64,000 nucleotides of DNA, from NCBI GenBank assembly GCA_964017065.1, contig OZ024784.1, positions 7,235,152 through 7,299,151 of the forward strand, in the 5' to 3' direction. A program made the translations under genes and the position numbers. The notes under the pieces were generated by a model. It saw only the letters and a program-made list of their open reading frames with translations. It was not told where the DNA came from and searched no databases. Positions 12,545 through 25,058 of this stretch are shown here, in pieces. Each line of letters begins with the position of its first letter. Positions within the stretch are counted from its first letter, which is position 1. This DNA comes from Haliclona indistincta. Taxonomy: Eukaryota; Porifera; Demospongiae; Haplosclerida; Chalinidae.

Positions 12545-12550
12545 AATAAA
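12545..12550 (+). promoter_or_regulatory. Polyadenylation signal AATAAA of TRNT1
   Basis: AATAAA 16 bp after the TRNT1 stop, in the 75-bp gap before the stop of the convergent kelch gene at 12605. Confidence 0.55.
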
Positions 12551-12604
12551 ATGATTATATCTGACTATCATTAATAATACTCTTCATAAGAATAATGTTC
12601 TGTT

Positions 12605-14725
12605 TTATACTGCCAACAGTTCTACGGTAGTTCCGTAATCTACTTTTCTTACCAACTCTTCTTTCCCACCGAGCACATATAGCTTGCCAGCTGCAACGAC
12701 AGCAGCTGAGGCAAAGCTGTGTGCTGTAGGCATGTTGCACAGGAACATCCACTGCATACAAGATGTCAAGAACACGTGGATACTCTTGCTGGGTGTGTTT
12801 GACCCTGGTGTAGCTCCGCCCACTGCTAACACTAAGTGCTCACACGCTACTGCACACGATGATGTTAAGGGACAGTCTGGAAGAACTGACCACTCGGACT
12901 GGGCAATGTCTTTAGAGAGGTCAAGGCAAAGAAAGGTGGTCTGTGCTCCCATGTCACCATACAGCTTTCCTCCGAGCAGGTACCAATGATTGTCAACTAT
13001 GCACGACGACATGCTTGAACAACCTATGGGAAGTGGTTTTATTGCCTGCCACTGAAATGTGGCACTGTCAAGCATTTCAACAACGCTGAGAGTTCTTTTG
13101 TTTGAATACCCTCCTGCTACTAGCAGCGTGAGGTTGTGCGACACTGTAGCTGGATTCTGGCGTGCTGTGGGCATCGGCGGTAGGGACGGACTCCATTCTT
13201 GAGCATCTTTATCCCAGGAAAAAAGCTGGGAAGAAGAACGTCGTGTTGCAGTGTCTGCTCCGCCCACTAGTACCAGACTCTTGTTGAAGACGGTCAGTGT
13301 GAAGTACACAGTAGGAGAAGCTGGCAAGCATGTCCACTTACGCACTAACCCATCATAATCATATTCGTAAACCAGTCTGTCTTGCGAGAATTCTTTGGTT
13401 TCTCCTCCTCCAACATACAGCTTGCCATCAAGAACCACTGCTGTGCTGTAGCATGCACCTGTTGGCATTGGGGCATCTCTCTTCCACACAAATACTGGCT
13501 GTGTTGCCTTGAGGCTAATGGGCTCATTAACTGAGTTAACCTACAAGTACAAAACACTTTGTCTTATAACAACTTCTATAAACAAACTTTACACACTCAC
13601 CTCAGTTGAGCTCTTAGCACAAGATGGTGGTGGTTGTATTAGTCTTCCAACTGATGCATGACCAGCCATGGCTTGCTCTAGCACTTTAACTTGCTCTTTC
13701 AGGGCAGTTGTTTCAATGTCCCTCTCTTTTAGACAATTCTTGACCACTTGTAGCTCTTCTCTTTCCTTGGTAAGATCTTCAGCAGTGTGCAGTAGCTCAC
13801 TCTCTCTGCGCTCCATTCTTGTCATCAAGTCCAACATAGTCTCACACTGTGGTCGCACTTGCTCAGATATCTGGCACAGTTTATTAACTACTGACATGGC
13901 CTTGGGTCTGTGGTCAGGATCTCCATGAAGACACTCTCGCACCAACTTATACATAATATGGTCTTCTTTCATTGCATCAAGATACTTGCGTCTTCTCTCC
14001 AACTCGACTACAGCAGTTTTCACTCCGCGGGAAGACTCTCGCGGTACAGGCCAAGAGCGAGTAGCGATGTGCAGCATTAGGTTTCCCAGTGAGAACACGT
14101 CTACAGCGGGCGAGTATCGAGGCTTGCTGGAATGGACCTCCGGAGGCAGGTACGCCTCAGAGTTGAGTCTCTTGCTGCCTTCCATGGCCACAATGCGAGC
14201 CACACCCAGATCAGATAGCTTTGCTTGCAGTGCCTGAGACACAAGCACGTTGGATGCAGTAATACTGCCGTGTGTCACCGGTTGTTGCAGGGCGCTGTGT
14301 AGGTAGGCCAGCGCCTGAGACACATCTCGTACAATAGACACCTGCAGATAAAGTGGTATGGCCCGATGAGCATCTACCAATTCAGAGAGGGTGAGAGGAC
14401 AGTACTCCAAGACAAGGGCGGGCGGGGCAGCTGCTTCTCCGTTCAGCACGAGTCCCAAAAACTGAACGATGTTAGGATGACGCACTGTGGAAAGCAGCGT
14501 GCACTCTTGTTCGAAACGCTCTACTGTAGCGGACAGGTTGTTGGCAGTAGGCGCCATGTACAATGTTTTGACAGTGCATGTCGTTCCTTTCCACAACGCC
14601 TTGCAGGCAGATCCATAGTGGTCTCCTCTGAGCGTGTCTCCTGTCAACTGAACTTCAGCTAGTGCCAGTGACCGCAGCAAAGTGGTATTGAACGACCCTC
14701 TGGGCTTGGGAGGAGACCTCGCCAT
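12605..14725 (-). CDS. Protein pseudokinase fused to kelch repeats
   Basis: Two exons (14725-13601 and 13540-12605) join in phase to give 686 residues. Residues ~20-290 form a TKL/Tyr-like kinase fold with a divergent glycine loop (LRGDHYGSACKALW) and a retained lysine (CTVKTL). The HRD motif is replaced by HGS (VTHGSITASNVLV), so the catalytic Asp is Ser, although the downstream Asn remains. DFG reads DLG and the APE region reads LPPEV. The loss of the catalytic base predicts a pseudokinase. Residues ~295-360 are coiled coil (MERRESELLHTAEDL...). The second exon holds five to six kelch repeats with double glycines (LYVGGGE, LVLVGGAD, LLVAGGYS, WYLLGGK, LVLAVGGA, LYVLGGKEE), predicted to form a beta-propeller. 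I know no vertebrate orthologue. A binding scaffold is inferred; the partner is unknown. Confidence 0.85.
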
Positions 14726-15043
14726 AGTCCGACCCTTTTCGACCGCAGACTACAGAACGTCGAACGCGATCAAAGTAGGATGTCCGCTGGCTGTACATGA
14801 CGTCACAGAACATCACAACTCGAGCGCCAACAGCAAGAACAGTACAAACACTGACCATACATGGACACAGCATTCTATTTCTCTAGTAAAATATACATGC
14901 CAATAGCTTAAAAATCTGATAACTAAATACACACAGTGTGACAAAAAAACAAGTACAGTCATTTCACGATTTGTTCAAATCATATAACCTGCAGAATAGA
15001 ATGAATGGAGAATAAACTCACATGAACATACAATAGCTAGATC
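14726..15043. other. Intergenic gap upstream of the kelch-kinase gene
   Basis: About 320 bp between the kelch-kinase start and the stop of P-Rex, both on the minus strand. A perfect CRE palindrome sits at 14798-14805. The rest is A/T-rich and should hold the kelch-kinase promoter and the P-Rex 3' UTR. I see no gene. Confidence 0.6.
14798..14805. promoter_or_regulatory. CRE palindrome TGACGTCA upstream of the kelch-kinase gene
   Basis: A perfect CREB/ATF consensus 73 bp upstream of the minus-strand ATG at 14725. Confidence 0.45.
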
Positions 15044-18000
15044 TTACCATGGAGGCTGCTCAGGAAAGGCTTTGCTGCACTCAGCAGTGTTCTTCTTTTC
15101 GAGAAGAGGAAGGAAATCTTTTCTGAGTGTTGTTAGTGCTGACCGCAGACAGCGTGGTGGGAGTCCATGATACCTGACCAGCAGTAGCACTTCCTCCAGA
15201 GTCAGTGCTGTCTGACACCGATACACTCCAGAGTCACAGGTCATCACCTTCACTCCACCCATCCTCTGCGTCAGCTCAGACAGCAGAGATAGCAGTCCGA
15301 CACCATGCTCATTAGGTTCACGAATAGCCACCTCTATCTGCTGTACTAGGACATCCATAGTAACTAGTGGTTGGGAGATCTGCTCCAGTGCTAGTGATCT
15401 CTCAGCAGGATCCTCAGGTAGTGTGGTTCTGTTGAGATGAAAGTGTCTGGAAAGGAATAAAACATGACTAACTACAGTGCTAGGTCAGGATCACAGTGCA
15501 CCTTAATGCTCTATAGTAGTCTCTCATGTGGACAAATGCAGCATCGTTGAGCTCCTGCTCCCACTGATATACTTTACTATCCTCACTCATCTCCACTAGA
15601 CCTGATTGCCAACAATGCAATCACCACCACCACCATAATAATACTACCTTTGTTGAAGAGAACAGGATGAACAGTGATGGGTGCACCAGAGGCAAGGCTA
15701 TCAGGCAGCGTTTCCATCATAGTAGATGGTAACTGAAATGTGACCTGTATGTTGCTATGATCTCCGGCTAGTGTTACCGAGGGTAGTGTACCTACAGCCA
15801 CAATCCGATAGTTGTGATCTGCTGTAACATCACTAACTCACTATTGGAGGGTGAGAACTCAGTAGTCTCCTTAATGAAGAAAGAAACTGTCTTGAGCTGT
15901 TCGGTTACTATTCTTAAATCCTTTAAGTTGGCAAACTCTGCTGTCTATAAGGAACAAGAGTTAGATTCACTTTGTGGATGATTGCTATTGTTATAACCTA
16001 CATTAGATGGCTGCAGTAGACAGGTAAAACATACACACACTCCTTTCTCAGCAATCAACTCTAGCCACTGCTGGCTAGTGTCAGCTGAAGAGTTATTATA
16101 GTCCGAGAGAGGATTCAGCTGACTCTTGACTGCTGCACTTAACTGATAAGCAAATGCAGTGACTGTAGTAACCAAGCACTGGGAGAACATTCTGTCCATT
16201 GAGTAAGCTGTGTCTACATCTGAAGGAAGAAAAGATGAGTGTACGCTACACAAACTAACAGATACTCACTATCACACAGACTGATTGCAATGTATAAATG
16301 GAACCTGATGGCTGTGGAGGAGGAGTGTGTAGTAAAGGTAAATGGTGGTTCCTCGGTCAAACCTTCTAAAACTGGCTTAATGGTTGAGAGAAGAGAACGA
16401 CTAAACTGATCAACGGACTTTGGTGATGAGTCGGGCATTCTGGCCATGTCATTGGAGCACTTGGTGAGTGCTTCCTCATACTGTTGCTGAATACCTGAGC
16501 AAAACTGGAACTCATCACACAGCGCATGTTGACAATACACACACAAACACATTGAGTGATGATACACACACCTTGTAGTGTACAGTCTCTAACACACGGT
16601 GCTGTTTTGCGCAATAAACTGACCAAGAACACATCCTCGCACAGTTTACGAATAGTTTGTAACTGAAACAAGCAACACTTAATGATCTATACAACACTAC
16701 ATTTGATTGTAATACCTTTTTAGCAACGCCATCAAGTATCAGCTTAATGACAGGGTTGGGGTCTACCACTGACACTGCTCTGCTCCTGGTGAACCCTCCT
16801 CTCTGGTTGAGTAGAGGGGAGCTGCCTGGATTGATGCCATTGTGTACACACATTAGTGTGGTGGAGGATGAGGCAGGTGGCGAGCCTTGCTGTGATGACT
16901 GATTAGTCAGTCTGTGAACAGCCAGTTACAGCTAGTTTATCTGAGCTGAAGTAACACACTCACCTTTGCAAGAGTTCAGCATCTCTTTGCAACTCCAGCT
17001 CCACGCTAGCAAATGCCGCTAGCAAGTTGCGCACTTTGTGGCAATGAGACAGCACATCTTGGTCAGCAGTCTATAACAGAGAGGAATAATGAAGCTTGTG
17101 ATGGTCAACTTACTGTAAAAGCTTTATTCATTAATGTCGGAACAGCAGAGCATGTAGTGAGGTGTTGCACAGTAGAAGGTTGACCTACATAATGACAGAT
17201 ACCGAATGTATTCACTCACAACACACACACACACACATACCAGTCGTGTTAGTAGACACAGTGAGACCGAACGTGTGCAAGTTGATAGGACAAGGTTCCA
17301 CAAGAGGTGATGGTGTTGTACCATGAGGTCGATAAGAAGGATAGCGAGGATTGAGCAGTGCTTTGTGCACCTAGAGACCACAATGTAAACATTAAAGCAT
17401 GCTATCACCACTATTCGCATGCATTACTTTGTTGTAGCTGCTTATGAGCACATCAAGCTCAGTAACATAGTCCTGTACTCTCTGTTCTGTTACTGTAGGT
17501 ACTGACAGCAACTTGCAGCATAGTGATGCCTCCTCTGTGTACAGCTTGAACAACTGTGGCAGCAACACATCAGTTAGTCCCACAATATAGTGTAGACTCA
17601 CTTGTGAAGGAAGTGAGTATGTGTAGTGAGAATCCATACAGCTAGCCTGTATTTGTGCTATGCTGTCCTCTGTGGACTCGTAGTTATATCGATGAATATG
17701 CTCAACCATTTGCAACCCAATCTTGAGAGTCACCGATGGTTCTTCCTTTTCTTGTTTGCTCAGTGTGGCCTTGATGGCATCCACGACTTTGTCATGGGAT
17801 GCCTGTACCATGTTGTCTCCTTCAACCTGAACAACAGCAGTGGTATATTGACCACAGCTAGCTGTCAGCTCACCTTCAGAATGCAGCATCCTGGAGTGAG
17901 TCCAGCCTGAGCAGCTACTGATCCTGAAGGAGGAAGAGGAGGTGATGCTCCTTTAGCTAATGTCATGTGCTGTACCTTTATCGACTCTTTGAATGACTAC

Positions 18001-20873
18001 AGGACATGTCCCCTTGATCTGAAAGCCCAGTGGTCTCTTGTTTGGTTGTAGTGTACATAACTCAGCAGTTTCTCTAGCTATAGTGACTACCAGTGGTGAG
18101 TGTCTCTGTTCTGCTTCTTTCATCTCTTGCACACACTGCTCCATTGCATTCTCTCTGTTTTCTTTCTCCATTAATCGAAGGCAGTTGACATCAAGAACAC
18201 GCTGGCCAACACTCATGCCAGCCTGCTCAGCTAAACTGCCCTGCTCTACTGTGCCGACTATAACACCACTGTCTTGTTGGATACTCGTGTCTTTCTGCAA
18301 CGTGAACCCGTATCCATTGTCAGTATATGGCACCTGTACACACACTTTTGCTAATCATTTGTTTTTGAAAAATCTCTCACCAGTAGCTGCACACAGGAGA
18401 TACTCTCTATGCTGGTAAAATCAACCTTAGGAGTGGGTGTATCTGAGCCTGAACTTATACTCTTCCTGCCCTCCTCCACCAGTTGGTGATCTGGTACAAA
18501 CCGGTAGTATAGAGCGCTGTCCTTGAACTTGTGGTCATCAGTCACTATAATATCAATATACTCAAACACACGTGTATTAGTCAACACACATACCATGTTT
18601 CAAAAATCCAATAGCCATGAGATGTGACCCCAATACCAAACCTGCCTCACGACTAGCAATATCGTGCTCAGCTAACAACCAATCTATGAGCCGCTGCCCC
18701 GAGATAGCACATCGTACTAGCCTAAGTCCAGTACGCTGGTCCCTGAATCACAGTATTGGACTACTGAGATTTGTGACATTCGTATCTTACTTTATCAGTG
18801 GATCAAATAGACTATGTAGTCGAGCATATGCCCGTACACCCTGTAGAACACGCATGAGGAAGAATAGACATAATATGAGCCACTTACTTTAGCAAGACTA
18901 TCTGATGTTTCCCATTTAGAGTGGAAAGTTCCGTCGTCATATCTGAACCGGTAGATCAATGAGCTGTCCTTGAACTGGTGCTTGTCAGATACTGCAGCAA
19001 TAGTATAGTACATGCAACAGAATATACTGACTGACTGACCATGATGTATGACAGCACTCTCCAGTAAGCCCTGACCTAGCCGTATAGCTTCACTGGCATC
19101 TCCAGCCTCACCGATTTCTATCAACCACTTCACAAATTCACTGCCACAGAATGACTTAGGATAGACTCTGATCCTATAGCGATGATCCTGCAGCAACCTG
19201 CCCTCTTGCTTGAGCCGACAATGCAGCTTGCTGCCCTTGTCTAGCATCAGACTGCGTCTGTCCCTTGCTAATCCTGCTGCCACTCCTGTGTACAGTATGC
19301 ATCATGCTAAACACCAGACTAACACTATGCACACACTTTTGATTCGATCCTTTTGAACACGGAATGCTTCAATCCACTGTTGTTTCTCAGCTGCCGTTCG
19401 AGCTACCAGAACAAACCACTTGTTCTTAGCAATGTTCCTCACCTTCCAGCCATTACACACTGTCACACCACTAGTATGGTAGTCAGCTGAGGACGGCACA
19501 CAATACACTCTCACAATAGTTCACACACAAGCAAGCTTGGTCACATGCACACACTAACACATACCAGTGCCATCATTGATGTTCTCCATTTCCAAGCTCT
19601 CCACTGGTATTCTTCCCCGGAATAGCAATGTTTTCTGTTCTGTAAGGAATTGTCTATATGCAATATCATATCACTGCAGCACTTACCTGCTTTAGTTCTT
19701 AATTGAAAACTGTGTAGAGAAAGACAACAATGTGAGTATAGGGAAATATATACACACATGGAGTGTTGTGAGTGGGTGGCATCAAACAACATAAACTGCT
19801 ACAACCATGTAAACAGACTCGCTCTGCTCTCCACTCATCCACCTTGTCACACACTCACCCTTTTTTGCAGTACACAAGCAGATTATCGAACAGAAAGAAG
19901 ACTCTTTCTTGCATATTTCCGGCTGATATTTTGATGAGTGGTCCCTCCTTCACAAGCTCATTACATGTATCAACAACAGGAGACCCTTCCCATCCTTCAA
20001 CTGTACTCTGCCAGTCTGCTATTGTTTCTAGCTTCTCGACCCTTCTCTTAGCCTCATTGATAACAGAACAAAGCTCCCTTAACATTACAAGAGCTTGTTC
20101 AGTGTCCTTGTAATCATCGTGGTCCTCAGGAGTGTACTTGAGCAGTTCCTACATATAGCGCACAGCATATGTGCTTACATTACATGCAACAATGGACAGC
20201 ATACCCTGAAGAGCAGTGGGTACTTGCAGATACGCTGAATTGGCTTGAACACATACGAACTAATTGAGACATCACTCTTGCCTCCAAGTAACATTACTCC
20301 CTACAGATGAGTGAGTCAGAGGAAAATGAATACAGTCAGCAATATGAGAGTGCCAACTCACTAAGAAGAAGGCCTTCAGTAGTGTATTTTCCTCCAGTTC
20401 ATACAGTGCTTTCTGAGCACGCTCATTGTTTTCACCATACACTTTGTATGCAGCAAACTGTTCCTTCTACACAGGGAGAGAGAGGAGGAGGGTGAAGGGG
20501 TGTGGAAGACTGATTGTGTGGATGCAGTACGTGTCTGAGGTAGCATCCTGCTATGGTGGACTCGTAGCTCGGTTTGCCAGCCAATGTCTCCTCCAAGTGG
20601 CGTACCAGGTCTTGATGAACACTCAGCAATTCAGTCATGTTGCAGAATATGGCAGAGATGGTCTGCTCGGTCAACGTCTTGTCATTCTGTGCCTTCAGCC
20701 GCATTTTAGACATGATGTGCTGAGAGGGGATGAGCACAGTCACTCAGTGTTGTCTGCATTGATCTACTCACAGTAACAGTGAACTCTAGGGCCGTTGTGT
20801 ACTCCTTCTCCGTGTCGAACAGTTCCTGCACGACATGAGTGCGGAACCGCCTCGTCCTCTCATCCGCTGCCAT
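15044..20873 (-). CDS. PREX: P-Rex family PIP3-dependent Rac exchange factor
   Basis: A long minus-strand gene of many short exons. Reading down from the start at 20873 ([22 protein letters not shown]): DH/RhoGEF domain (about 20873-19855), PH domain (about 20000-19300), two DEP domains (about 19280-18800 and 18720-18380, with [20 protein letters not shown]), two PDZ domains (GYGFTLQKD... about 18345-18080 and PLGFQIKG... about 18050-17830), then a long C-terminal region. The last exons (15358-15044, [20 protein letters not shown]) match the conserved P-Rex tail. DH-PH-DEP-DEP-PDZ-PDZ order is diagnostic. P-Rex activates Rac downstream of PI3K and G-beta-gamma at the plasma membrane. I did not resolve every exon in the middle. 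Confidence 0.92.
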
Positions 20874-21032
20874 AGCGGCTGCTGCTCTTGCGCTTTGCTA
20901 GCGCTGCAAGTTTACGGTTTACGTCATGCATGAATATTGCGTTGTGCCAATAATAAACACAAATCAATGAAAATTGCGAACTAGACCACTGTAATTTCAG
21001 TTCTGATATCTGCAGTAGAGGACAGTAGATTA

Positions 21033-23058
21033 TCATAGCCAGGAAACGTCTTTAGAGAGAGCTTTCAGTTCAGCTTGTTCTTGCAGTAGTCTCAACCTGG
21101 CTACGGCTGTTGCTAACTGCACTCTGCAGAAGGCAAGCGAAGCAAGACCATAAATGTACATATCACGGTAGATGCCAATTAAATCACCTGTGCTCTCTTG
21201 TTGTGATTCCAATAGAGAGCAGTTTGGACTGGTTCATGAGCAGGAGAGAGTGACCTATAACAATAGGCAACACAAAATGACAGAGCAAAATTAATTGTTA
21301 CTGTACCGGTTATATTGTGTTCCAAAAAGATAGACTCGTATAACTGGTGAAGAGAAGGATTTAACTGACAGAGCCATTTATTAACACTGTCTGGTTTCCA
21401 GGTATGCACTGCAATGAAGTATACAGTGTATTGTTATGTATTGTAAATATGAATACAGTAGTGAGTTATAGAATAGAGTACATAGTAGTTGTGACCACAA
21501 CACATTATTGTCGTCTAAACACTACAAATATTACCATTTTCTGGAAGTCCCTTGCATGCTCTCTTCATATCACTAGTAGAGGTAGTGGAAGTAGTGGTGC
21601 GAGATGAACCAGCTGGGGCTGCTGATGGAGCAAATGACTTCTGCTTCTGAGACACTTCAGTTAGTGTGAAGTTCTCTTGCTTCTGTTCTCTAAATTGTGC
21701 TGGTATCTGGTCCTTGGCACCACGACCTCTGATCTTTATCCTTGTTGGTGCAGGTGGTTGCTGTGATTTCTCCTGGTCTAGCATTACCTCCTCATATGTA
21801 TGTCTCTGTCGCTTCACTTCCAGCTGATAGGCTGGCTGGTTGCTTAGAGAGAACTTGTCAGGACTGCTAGGAATGTATGGAGGGACAGGGGGAGGAGGGG
21901 AGCTAGATCGTTCGTGGCGGATAGCAGGTGGTGAAGGAGTTGTGACTGTAGGCATGGGCGGTGGACAAGTGGGCGGCTGTTCCGAAGTAGATGGTCGAGT
22001 GAGCTGCAAGTTCTTTGTGGACAGATTAAGTTGTTCAGGTAATGCTGGCTGTTCAATAGAGGATGGGGGAGGAGGAGAATGGGATGAGGTAGATGCTGGT
22101 TTAGATGAAACATGTATAGTGGCCTCGTTGAAAAGCGTTGGTTGAGTGGAAGTCTTGACTTGGGGCTTCCTTGCAGCAGCTAGTGATTCGGTGAGATCCT
22201 TCATCTTCCTGAGAGCCTGGTTAGTCTTAAACACACTAGACAGCATATCAGCTCGAGAGATTTCTTGGCTGGAGTCCGGCTGAGGCAGAGTGTAGCTGTC
22301 TTTCCCACGAGAGAAATCCAGTAGAGGGTCATACTCACCATCTGAGTCACCCTGGCTGGACGGAGGAGAAGAGAGGTCACTGTCATTACCAAGCATGACT
22401 TCCACCTCCTGAATACCACCACCAGAAGACACTGTCAGCTTAGGAGCTGGACGACTGACAGGCGGAGGGGCTGCACCACCTTGAGGAGGAAGGCCAAGGA
22501 TGTCCAGTGCATTCTGTGCCGAACCTAAAGCACTACCGAGTGCCTGTTGATAAGACTGTAGGCCACCTGCTGGGAAACAGTGATAATAGATTAGATAGAG
22601 TATCTATAGTTTACCTTTAGGGGAGGAGACGCCATTTTGATACTAAGTTGGGATATAAACAAAAAGATCATCGATACAGTAACTAAACACACGTGCCTTA
22701 TTCTGTACAGCAGCCACAGCACCTCCTTTGGTAGCTACCCTTGCCACTTTCAATGTAAGGGGAGAGCCGGCGGAATAACTTATGATGGCCTCTACCTGGG
22801 CCACTGGTGAACGGACTACATCTCGTCCATTAACAGTGAGTAAGAAATCTCCAGGAGTGAGCCCGGCTTGATGAGCGGGAGAGGATGATGACACTGAGTC
22901 AACCCTTGTGGGCCAGTTAGACCCATCCAACACGAACTTGTACGTTCGATCTTTCGAGCATCGCACGGTCATAGTGCTAAAAGTGACATTGAAGAACTTT
23001 AACTAACGTGTTTAATGGCTTACATTTCTTGCACCATATCTACTGGTAGACTGGCCAT
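21033..23058 (-). CDS. PDZ and SAM domain scaffold protein, unassigned
   Basis: The start at 23058 (MASLPVDMVQE) splices to a PDZ domain (about 23000-22700, with SPAHQAGLTPGDFLLTVNGRDV). A long disordered region rich in Pro and Ser follows, then a SAM domain split over two exons (about 21405-21180, TWKPDSVNKWLCQLNP ... ITGHSLLLMNQSKLLSIGI). The gene ends in a short helical tail (VARLRLLQEQAELKALS). The gene has at least six exons, and the stop at 21033 is supported by the final spliced exon. PDZ at the N-terminus with SAM at the C-terminus recalls Shank and neurabin, but there are no ankyrin repeats, SH3 or PP1-binding motif, so I do not name it. It lies between P-Rex and HM13 on the same strand. 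A membrane-associated adaptor is the likely role. Confidence 0.75.
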
Positions 23059-23221
23059 GTCAGAGATACGACGCACGGACACCAGTCAGAAGACACACAC
23101 GGCAAATTTGTTGGCACACAAAAAGGACACACCCACACTATACATTCCATGCCACGTGTGAGTGAACCGCCCTGTCTTTATGGAATTATGATGGCAGATG
23201 ATGGTACAAATGCTAAATGTG

Positions 23222-24931
23222 TTAATGATTGTTACTATCAGCTGCTGCTGAATCAGAATCACCCTCTACTTTTTCCTTCTCTGGATAATCTTTATAGCTG
23301 TGAAACAAAATGATAACCCACGTACAGCATGGGATATATCAATGACCACTTACTTAAAGAGAGGCATGATTTCTCCTCTTACCAAGGCCAGCAATAAAGG
23401 CAGACCCACACAACAGGGCACAAGATACAGCAGAGCTGGTTGAGCAGCCTTGAACACATACATCACCACCACTGTACTAACCAGCCCCACAATGTAGGCT
23501 ATGAGACTAACAATGAAGTACAATTTTTGATGTTGTGGACGATGACTGGAAAGTGGGAGAAAATTTGAGTAATAATATTATAGTATCAATAATTATATTG
23601 TATCAATAATTATATGTGCAATCAGTACTCACAAGAAGTCAAAGCGACATAGTAGAGCTATGAATAATCCTACAACATAATGAACCAGTGAAACTAGTCA
23701 GCATAGCTACACTACCACTAACCAGGGACTACGATGTCTCCCAGACCCAACATGCCAAAGTTAGATGCTGAAAGACCATTTTCAGGCAGATCCAAAGGAA
23801 TCATTACTACAGTGAAGACAGAGTAACAATGATGTGATCAAAAACAGGCACATTCATACATTTGATCGGAGCATCGAATGATTTAGCAACTGTCACCATA
23901 ACATCAGTTCCAAACACCTGAAAGATATATTGATTAAGATTGAAAAGGAAAGTACAAGAGGTCTAGACACACCCAAAACACATCATAGAGGAAGAGACCA
24001 CCCAACAGTAGACAGCCCACTCCAACACTGGGAATATGTACAAACAGTGTGACACACACACTAACAGGCACACACTACCTCTCCATTGATATCATCTCAA
24101 TAGCATTAACACAAAAAGCTAGTCCAATCATATTGTTGAGCAACCAGTGCTGTTTGAGAAAAGTTAAGTGTTGCTTATCTGCCTGTTGTCTCACCTTGGT
24201 AATGAGATGGTATAACACCACACCAGCACAACTGATAAATATCATCAAATCAACTACAGTGAACTCCAGCTTCATCATCTCTGATTCATATACAGACGAG
24301 TAATAATAATGTATAGTGGAAACATACCGCTAGTTTTTGTGGCTAATGATTTAGTCAGTTGAAGAGTATATTTACTTGCCCATGCCATTGGTCCAACAAT
24401 AGCCCCAACCATCACACTACACAATATGATGAGCATGTCTGCAGGTGACTCCTTCTACCCTTACCTGGTCACACGGGCTAGTGCAGTTGCACCCAGACTA
24501 CAGAATATTGCACTAAGAATCATGTTGACTATATCCTTTGGCAAGTACTAGAGAAGAAAAATTTTTTGGCAGTTCAGAAAATAATTATTATATAACATGG
24601 CTGCCTACCTTAAAGATGAGATACAGACCAAACAATACTCCACTGGCATAGAAAGGAAATACAGCCGCGTCCCACAATCGTATACGGTCTTCTGGTCGTT
24701 CACCTTTTTTCTGTAGTGCATGTTAACTAGTAGGATGCAAAACGTAGCTACACTAACCCTAAGATTGTAGTGATATGTCACTGATCGCAGGGATCCGACA
24801 AGAATAGGAACAACCGCCATGATCATCAGACCACTGTATGCTATAATGAGTCCCTCTCGAGACGCTGCCTCGCGCCCTGTGAGGTTAGACGAGTTGTTAA
24901 CTTCAGACAGTTCCTCTGCTTCAGACGCCAT
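23222..24931 (-). CDS. HM13: Signal peptide peptidase (intramembrane aspartyl protease)
   Basis: About ten minus-strand exons from MASEAEELSEVNNSSN at 24931 to the stop at 23222. It is a nine-TM ER protease of the GxGD class that clears signal-peptide remnants. Both catalytic motifs are intact: YD in LLLGGLFLYDVFWVFGT (about 24010-23910) and GLGD in NFGMLGLGDIVVPG (about 23780-23720). The PAL motif is at AAQPALLYLVP (about 23450-23410). TM2 is preceded by the family motif RLWDAAVFPFYASGVLFGLY. The N-terminal Asn-Ser-Ser suggests a lumenal glycosylation site. The C-terminus (SAAADSNNH) lacks the dilysine-type retention signal seen in vertebrate SPP. The start lies 127 bp from the divergent xylose isomerase start. 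Confidence 0.95.
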
Positions 24932-25058
24932 GATGATATGAACAGGAGAACAAAGAATACCGCAAACCGATTATTCATGCATCTCGTGCTGCTATGAATT
25001 TTAATCTTCTGTCTTTCGAAGGTGTGGCTAGTAAGCAGACGTACTGCGTGCAACAAAC
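24932..25058. promoter_or_regulatory. Divergent promoter between HM13 and xylose isomerase
   Basis: A 127-bp gap between opposite start codons. The two genes have no obvious shared role. The bidirectional promoter is inferred. Confidence 0.45.

Noticed and set aside
24605..24931. Presenilin as an alternative for the aspartyl protease gene
   Set aside because: The YD/GLGD/PAL spacing and N-terminal sequence fit signal peptide peptidase, and the large presenilin loop is absent.
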